Below are positions 62,362 through 64,000 of a stretch of 64,000 nt of DNA, one piece after another (position 1 is the stretch's first letter; each line of letters starts with the position of its first letter). The position numbers were made by a program, and so were the translations under genes. The stretch comes from Lamellibrachia satsuma (Eukaryota; Annelida; Polychaeta; Sabellida; Siboglinidae), in the NCBI GenBank assembly GCA_033239005.1, contig BSQZ01000016.1, positions 1,371,531 through 1,435,530 on the forward strand. The letters run 5' to 3'. A model generated the notes under the pieces. That model had not been told where the DNA came from. It searched no databases and was given only the letters and a program-made list of their open reading frames with translations.

Positions 62362-64000
62362 ACGCGTCAAGTGTGATAAATTATCTTCTCTTCGCTGGCC
62401 TTTCAATAACTGGCGCTTTTTGTACAAATTTACATAATTTGTCCTGACAGATGTCGTTCTTTTGAAGACGTAACTTCACCTATCCAACGGGGTTTTTTTC
62501 ATTTATATGTTTCGTATACATTATTACGAGTTGTAGAGGATAAGCGACGGGACTTGTGAAGGGACATATGCCAGGTCGCACAATGAAACAACGACAATTA
62601 AGACATGTAATATGGTTGAGATATTGTCAAAGCAGTCAGTTTAACATTTCGCGTCCTCGGGTAAAAGTTGACACATTAATTATGTAATGTTGGAACACCA
62701 CGCCACATTCACTTTGCACGGTGTCACTTGTTCGTCTACTACTGCTGGTACTACTGATAAAGGAGGGCAACTACCAAATATAGCAGGGGCTGTGAAACAG
62801 CGTGGTCGCAAGCAAAGGGACAGACTGGTTTAAGAAGGATATGGGGAAGGCGGAGAAGGAAGATAACTGGATGGAAAAGGTTGTCGATCGGGATCAGTTG
62901 ACATTGCAATAGCCGAAGCAATGCAGCAGTACAATAACCATTCAGCCTCAACCGTCTAGCAGGAACTACGTGAAAGTACGGTTTCTGTATTGACATTCGT
63001 GTATTTGGTTAGTGATTACACGTCAACTGTGTGACACTACATTACGAGTTCAGTGCTACGCAAGCACCTATAGGAAGATGGAATATTATTTTGTGTCGTT
63101 TTTAGTGTTGTTTGCATGGGTTTTTGATGTGCCTTTTGTGTCATTACAATCATTTATACACTACATCCATATACTGTTTTAGACCCACCCCTCTATAGAG
63201 TCAGTTTCGTACACACTGCCTGCTCGGCGCCTGTCACGCGCCTTACATGGAAGCGGGAGTTATTATGGGTCAGATGCATAGAACGCCACCCCCTTGTTAG
63301 CACAGGTTACTGCATTTATCTCCTATGTGTGATATGTTATTCCTCTTGGCATATACACCATCTCTTCCGAAACACACAAGCATAGAAGGGCGAATAAAAC
63401 TCCCCAATCTTGGGAACGGCCTTACGTGACATCGAACTACAATACTCTTGATCGACAGGCGGGTGCTCCAAACACTAAACCACCGCTCCTCCACATGTAT
63501 ACCCTAGTATTACACTACTCCAAACACTAAACCACCGCTCCTCCACATGTATACCCTAGTATCCCATTACGTAGTATTTCCAACATCACTTGTCGTGGCC
63601 ATCCTACATATAAGTCTTTTCGCGTGGCAAGTCATTGACGTTTTATCACCCGTATGAAACATCGTTTAAATATTGTGATCTACATTTGAAGTAATATATT
63701 TCACTTGATCAAGTCATGATGAAGAAAAAATCAATGGAAAATGAGTAAGCTGATAATTGACAAAGCAACGTATGAGAAACTAAAGAAGGATCCGACCAGA
63801 AAGTAAAAGGAATAATTAATCAGTGTTAAACGCACTGTAGAAGGAGGGAAAGATCACACAAAACCAATATTGGTATTTATACCCAACCCTAGAATAAAGT
63901 ACCATGGGTATATGGCTCTCCGAAGATCCACAAAGCAGGTGCCCCACTCAGACCTATCCACCGACCCACCGACCCACCGGCCCACCCACTGACCCACCGA
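62362..64000. mobile_element. 1.6-kb CCGA-bounded repeat element, copy 2
   Basis: Runs to the window end. It starts 62 bp after the long CCGA array and ends in CCGACCCA repeats at 63958-64000. Close to 99% identical by eye to 49731-51360. Confidence 0.75.

Overview
The window is animal nuclear DNA, most likely from a marine invertebrate and perhaps a mollusc (inference). The evidence is eukaryotic gene structure (GT-AG introns, TATA boxes, AATAAA signals), tRNA-derived SINEs, Gypsy-type LTR relics, and very long dinucleotide and tetranucleotide arrays. Almost all of the sequence is repeats. Two genes are convincing; most open frames are reading frames through microsatellites.

Gene 1 (about 20963-23990, +) encodes a predicted 192-residue secreted protein with 23 cysteines. 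A noncoding first exon behind a TATA box is followed by a signal-peptide exon, three cysteine-rich module exons that all join in phase 1, and a 3' UTR exon with AATAAA. The cysteine spacing of the modules resembles chitin-binding type 2 (peritrophin-A) domains. Broken relatives lie at 3882-4249 (+), 7063-7278 (-), 10320-11463 (-), 13920-15079 (-), 16880-17066 (-), 29395-29960 (+), 31470-32000 (+) and 56900-57130 (-). A detached promoter plus first exon sits at 49230-49410. The two longest minus-strand copies share the same lesions, so a dead gene was amplified inside a tandem unit of 3.6-4.2 kb.

Gene 2 (38686-42665, +) is a nine-exon gene. Its product has an acidic/basic linker, a Ser/Arg/His-rich middle and a C-terminal DUF4806-like domain, with a polyadenylation signal at 42801. 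One internal splice junction is doubtful.

Layout: 1-2560, dispersed family E; 2900-3740, relic of a 1.6-kb element; 3882-4249, pseudogene; 4590-4985, Gypsy 5' fragment; 5088-5438, (TA)n; 6130-6780, a TATA-like site, a 30-bp minisatellite and (TG)n; 7001-18900, four tandem units carrying pseudogene parts, (CA)n and SINEs; 18900-19960, family D; 20690-23990, gene 1; 24282-24369, (TAG)n; 24690-27860, family E with a SINE insertion; 28700-29330, a 30-bp minisatellite; 29395-32000, pseudogene fragments; 33106-35140, SGNH-like and gag-like relics with minisatellites; 36000-36430, a 78-bp tandem; 36530-38460, family D; 38686-42810, gene 2; 43040-43860, an 83-bp satellite; 43870-47820, families D and E; 47895-48330 and 51419-51980, two copies of an unnamed mobile-element-like coding domain; 49731-51420 and 62362-64000, two nearly identical copies of a 1.6-kb element bounded by CCGA arrays; 52240-54770 and 57389-59140, Gypsy relics on the minus strand; 60640-61690, a CCTAGGGG-rich array split by a hAT-like insertion; 61894-62299, a long CCGA array.

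The two genes show no sign of working together. The history of the region is mainly duplication: gene 1 paralogs were copied, broken and carried along by tandem amplification and mobile elements.
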